NCBI RefSeq assembly: GCF_015350795.1
Contig: NZ_JADKSH010000002.1
Span: forward strand, 434,001-498,000
Source of the DNA: Microbacterium sp. VKM Ac-2870
Lineage (GTDB): Bacteria; Actinomycetota; Actinomycetes; Actinomycetales; Microbacteriaceae
Length of the DNA: 64,000 nt
Direction: 5' to 3'
The notes beneath the pieces are model-generated. The model was not told where the DNA came from and made no database searches. It saw nothing but the letters and a program-made list of their open reading frames with translations. This document shows positions 61,901 to 64,000 of this stretch, piece after piece (within the stretch, counting starts at the first letter, position 1; each line of letters starts with the position of its first letter). The translations under genes were made by a program, and so were the position numbers.

Positions 61901-62669
61901 CGTAGGCGGTGAGGTACTCGCTGAACGTGAGCGACTCGGCCTGCTTGATGGAGGGGACCATCAGGGCCCGCGTGCCATCGGGTTTGGGGAGGTCGATCGC
62001 GATGCCGAGGTTGATGTGCGCGGGTGCGACGACCGACGGCTTCCCGTCGATCTCGGCGTAGGAGACGTTCTGGCTGGGGAACGCCTTGATCGCCTGGATG
62101 AGAGCCCAGCCGATGAGGTGCGTGAAGCTGACCTTGCCGCCGCGCGTGCGAGACATGTGGTTGTTGATCACGATGCGGTTGTCGATCATGAGCTTCGCCG
62201 GCACCGTGCGAACGCTCGTCGCGGTCGGGACGGTGAGCGACTCGTCCATGTTCGCCGCGAGTGTCTTGGGCATGCCGCGCAGAGGGGTGACCACGTCTTC
62301 GCGAGCGGCGGCCACCGGCGTCGCCTGATCGGCGCTCGGCGCCTGGGCGGGCACCGGCTGCGGCGAGGCCGGGCGGGTCGTCGTGCGGGCGACGGGCTGG
62401 GATCCGACCACGGGGATGGGAGCGGTCATCGGTCGGGGCTCCGCACTGGCCTGCGGTGTCGGGGTGGATGCGGGGGCGGATGCCGGGGTGGTTGCGCTGG
62501 AGGCGGCATCCTGATGCGTCTTCTCGTACGCCTCCAGAACCGGCCACCAGGCCCGGTCGACCGCGTTGCGGTCCTTCGCGAACTGGTCGTACATCTCAGC
62601 GACGAGCCATTCGTTGGCCCCGAACTCGCCGTCGCTCGAAGTCCCCACGCCGGTCACCTGACTGGACAC
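58956..62669 (-). CDS. kgd: Multifunctional 2-oxoglutarate dehydrogenase/decarboxylase (Kgd/OdhA)
   Basis: A 1237-residue TCA-cycle enzyme of actinobacterial type that fuses an E2o-like succinyltransferase domain to the thiamine-dependent E1o component. N-terminal segment GEFGANEWLVAEMYDQF, a Pro/Ala linker (about 55-135), the acyltransferase domain (about 140-370, ending TSTYDHRVIQGAGSGEF with the catalytic His), and E1o (about 375-1237) with GMAHRGRLNVL, HGDAAFAGQG and the ThDP-binding region. No lipoyl domain is present, as in Kgd; lipoyl groups come from another E2. GTG start. Known relatives are inhibited by the FHA protein GarA/OdhI. Confidence 0.97.
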   Translation of the reverse strand: MSSQVTGVGTSSDGEFGANEWLVAEMYDQFAKDRNAVDRAWWPVLEAYEKTHQDAASSATTPASAPASTPTPQASAEPRPMTAPIPVVGSQPVARTTTRPASPQPVPAQAPSADQATPVAAAREDVVTPLRGMPKTLAANMDESLTVPTATSVRTVPAKLMIDNRIVINNHMSRTRGGKVSFTHLIGWALIQAIKAFPSQNVSYAEIDGKPSVVAPAHINLGIAIDLPKPDGTRALMVPSIKQAESLTFSEYLTAYEDLVKRARGNKLTAADFQGTTISLTNPGGIGTVHSVPRLMKGQGCIVGAGALEYPAEFQGSSEKTLVELGIGKTITLTSTYDHRVIQGAGSGEFLKIVHEMLTGQRGFYESIFAALRIPYAPIHWAGDINVDIAERVDKTARVQELINSYRVRGHLMADTDPLEYVQRTHPDLEIENHGLTFWDLDREFVTGGFGGRRLMKLRDILGVLRDSYCRTIGIEYMHIQDPAQRKWFQENVEVKYQKPGHDEQLRILDKLNQAEAFETFLQTKYVGQKRFSLEGGESLIPLLDQILQGAAGAGLDGAAIGMAHRGRLNVLTNIAGKTYSQIFREFEGSVAIGSKSGSGDVKYHLGTQGTFVSDAGEELPVYLAANPSHLETVDGVLEGIVRAKQDRMPIGTFSWLPILVHGDAAFAGQGVVVETLQMSQLRGYRTGGTVHVVVNNQVGFTTLPQDGRTSVYSTDVAKTIQAPIFHVNGDDPEAVVRVAELAVAYRQEFQRDVVIDLVCYRRRGHNEGDDPSMTQPLMTNLIEAKRSVRRLYTESLVGRGDITEEEYDKAKQDFQNRLEIAFAETHAAETGTTGIVSPTTTGGLEQAVGEPETTGVSTEVVHQIGDAFVNKPDGFTVHNKLQQLLDKRLEMSRSGLIDWGFGELLAFGSVLMEGTNVRLAGQDARRGTFVQRHAVLHDRANGQEWLPLANLSENQGRFYVYDSLLSEYAAMGFEYGYSVERPDTLTLWEAQFGDFANGAQSVIDEYISAADQKWGQQSSVVLLLPHGYEGQGPDHSSARIERYLQMCAQDNMTVARPSTPASYFHLLRRQAYARPRRPLIVFTPKAMLRLRGATSPVEAFTNGRFEPVLDDDRNIDPSAVTRVLLHSGKIHWDLKAELDKKPNPQVALVRLEQLYPAPIDQLNAVIDRYPNAQLVWVQDEPENQGAWPFIALEVVKHLHGRTIRRISRAAAASTATGSPKVHAREQAAILEKALTF

Positions 62670-62778
62670 GGTTGCGCCTGCTTTCTTCGATGAAGTTCAG
62701 ATCGTGCGAGGCCCGCCGCTGTGCATGACGCGGCCCACACGCACACGTTCATCAAGGGTATCCCAGGTTTTCTCTCGG

Positions 62779-62784
62779 TACCGT
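62779..62784 (+). promoter_or_regulatory. -10 element (TACCGT) of guaB1
   Basis: TACCGT six bases before the ATG at 62791, the same leaderless geometry. In the opposite direction, TACCCT near 62757 on the minus strand could be the -10 of kgd, with a leader of about 80 bases. Confidence 0.5.
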
Positions 62785-62790
62785 GGACTC

Positions 62791-64000
62791 ATGCAGTTCT
62801 CCGGCGCTCAGCCCACCGTCGATCTCACCTACTCCGACGTGTTCCTCGTTCCGCGACGATCTGACATCACGAGCCGGCTGGACGTCGACCTCTCGCCGCA
62901 GGACGGCACCTCGGCCACGATTCCGCTCGTCGCCTCGAACATGAACTCGGTGACCGGTCCGCGTCTGGCGGCCGCGCTCGCCCGTCGCGGCGGTCTCGGC
63001 GTGTTGCCCCAGGACATGCCGCTGCAGGACATCGATGCGGCGATCCGGTGGGTGAAGGAGCAGCCCGTGCCGTGGGATACGCCGCTCGTGCTCTCGGCCG
63101 GCGCGACCGTCGCCGAGGCGGCGGCGCTGCTGCCGGCGGCGGAGGGCCACGGCATCGTCGTGGTGTCCGGCGACCCGTCGCGAGTGCACGTCGACGACAT
63201 CCGGGGAGTCGTTCCCGCGACCCGCCTGGGAACGGCGCTGCCGGATGCGCGTCTCGGTGACATCGCGCGCGGGCGCACCGCATCGATCGATGCCGACGAC
63301 GTCACCGACGCCCGGCACGCGTTCGATCTGCTCGTCGCCACCGGCGCCGAGACGGTGTGCGTGCTGCACCACGGGTACCTCGTCGGAACGCTGTCGCAGC
63401 GGACGGCGCTGCGCTCGACCCTGTATCGTCCCGCCGTCGACGCCCAAGGGCGACTCATCGTCGCGGCCGCCGTGGGCATCAACGGCGACGTGGCCGCCAA
63501 GGCATCCGCGCTCGCCGCCGCCGGGGTGGACGTCCTCGTCGTCGATACCGCGCACGGGCACCAGGAAGGGATGCTGCGCGCGCTGCAGACCGTCTCGAGT
63601 CTGGGACTCGGCATCCCGATCGCCGCCGGGAACATCGTCACCGCCGAGGGCGCGCGCGATCTCGTGCAGGCGGGCGCTTCGATCCTGAAGGTCGGTGTGG
63701 GACCGGGCGCCATGTGCACCACCCGCATGATGACCGCCGTCGGCAGGCCGCAGTTCTCGGCGGTGCTCGAGACCGCTCAGGCCGCGGCCGAACTCGGCGC
63801 CCATGTGTGGGCCGACGGCGGTGTGCGCTACCCGCGCGACGTGGCCCTGGCGCTGGCCGCCGGCGCGGCATCCGTGATGATCGGCTCGTGGTTCGCCGGC
63901 ACGATCGAAGCTCCCGGCCCGTTGCAGAGCGACGCGGCCGGCCGTGTGTACAAGGAGTCGTGGGGCATGGCATCCACGAAGGCCGTGCAGGGACGCTTCG
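62791..64000 (+). CDS. guaB1: GuaB1-family IMP dehydrogenase-related protein (GMP reductase), 3' truncated by window edge
   Basis: At least 403 residues, open to the right edge; family members are about 480. The TIM barrel is split by a CBS-pair-like insert at about 95-205 (LSAGATVAEAAALLPAA). TYSDVFLVP, VASNMNSVTG, VVDTAHGH and the catalytic loop GPGAMCTTRMMT with Cys309 are clear. This subgroup, annotated as IMPDH-like, was shown in mycobacteria to act as a GMP reductase for purine salvage rather than as IMP dehydrogenase; the same role is inferred here. ATG with TACCGT six bases upstream. Confidence 0.92.
   Translation, partial: MQFSGAQPTVDLTYSDVFLVPRRSDITSRLDVDLSPQDGTSATIPLVASNMNSVTGPRLAAALARRGGLGVLPQDMPLQDIDAAIRWVKEQPVPWDTPLVLSAGATVAEAAALLPAAEGHGIVVVSGDPSRVHVDDIRGVVPATRLGTALPDARLGDIARGRTASIDADDVTDARHAFDLLVATGAETVCVLHHGYLVGTLSQRTALRSTLYRPAVDAQGRLIVAAAVGINGDVAAKASALAAAGVDVLVVDTAHGHQEGMLRALQTVSSLGLGIPIAAGNIVTAEGARDLVQAGASILKVGVGPGAMCTTRMMTAVGRPQFSAVLETAQAAAELGAHVWADGGVRYPRDVALALAAGAASVMIGSWFAGTIEAPGPLQSDAAGRVYKESWGMASTKAVQGRF

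Noticed and set aside
60189-62693. An 834-codon plus-strand frame antisense to kgd
   Set aside because: Composition-driven shadow of kgd; residues are His/Arg/Val/Gly-rich without any domain.

Overview
The window is high-GC actinobacterial chromosome, most likely from a Microbacterium-like member of the Microbacteriaceae. The evidence is the presence of WhiB-family proteins, MtrAB-LpqB, a SigH/SigR-RshA pair, a Kgd-type 2-oxoglutarate enzyme, GuaB1 and Rv3235-family protein, very frequent GTG starts and ATGA/GTGA start-stop overlaps, and many start codons lying exactly six bases downstream of a TAnnnT -10 element, as in leaderless transcripts. The genus is an inference; no rRNA or other taxonomic marker is present.

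Bases 1-23025 are a cell-envelope polysaccharide locus. It holds glycosyltransferases, including a tandem pair of full-length paralogues behind an FkbM methyltransferase. It makes dTDP-L-rhamnose (RmlB and a fused RmlC-RmlD), GDP-6-deoxy-sugar (Gmd and an Rmd-like reductase) and UDP-galactofuranose (Glf, with a GlfT1-like transferase). Export and assembly functions are a Wzm/Wzt ABC transporter with a C-terminal carbohydrate-binding domain, a flippase-like protein, an O-antigen-ligase-like protein and two large membrane proteins of possible GT-C type.

Bases 23068-44472 follow the order known from the Mycobacterium tuberculosis Rv3260c-Rv3240c block, with changes: manA, whiB2/whmD, a 945-residue GT2 membrane protein, DUF5719, a zincin-like protein, DUF3499, ahcY, then mtrA-mtrB-lpqB, a ComF-type phosphoribosyltransferase, hpf and secA. 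The furA-katG peroxide operon sits between ahcY and mtrA. No tmk or phosphomannomutase gene is found at their usual places.

Bases 44542-58921 hold an AlaA-like aminotransferase, an Rv3235-family protein, a possible LSm-like protein, an HTH protein, a CpaB-like/CpaE-like pair, pdtaS next to whiB1, bcp, rsgA-aroA divergent from sigH-rshA, a lipid kinase, and a DUF3060 lipoprotein with a two-component system. Bases 58956-64000 hold kgd and, divergently, guaB1, which runs off the right edge.

There is no tRNA, rRNA, CRISPR array, insertion sequence or prophage that I can see, and no gene-free stretch longer than about 215 bases. The parts most worth a second look are the tandem glycosyltransferases with a shared unfamiliar N-terminal domain, the systematic leaderless promoter geometry, the SigH-type promoter overlapping the aroA start, the palindrome at furA, DnaA-box-like sites around 46.35 and 47.37 kb, and the insertion of furA-katG in a conserved block.
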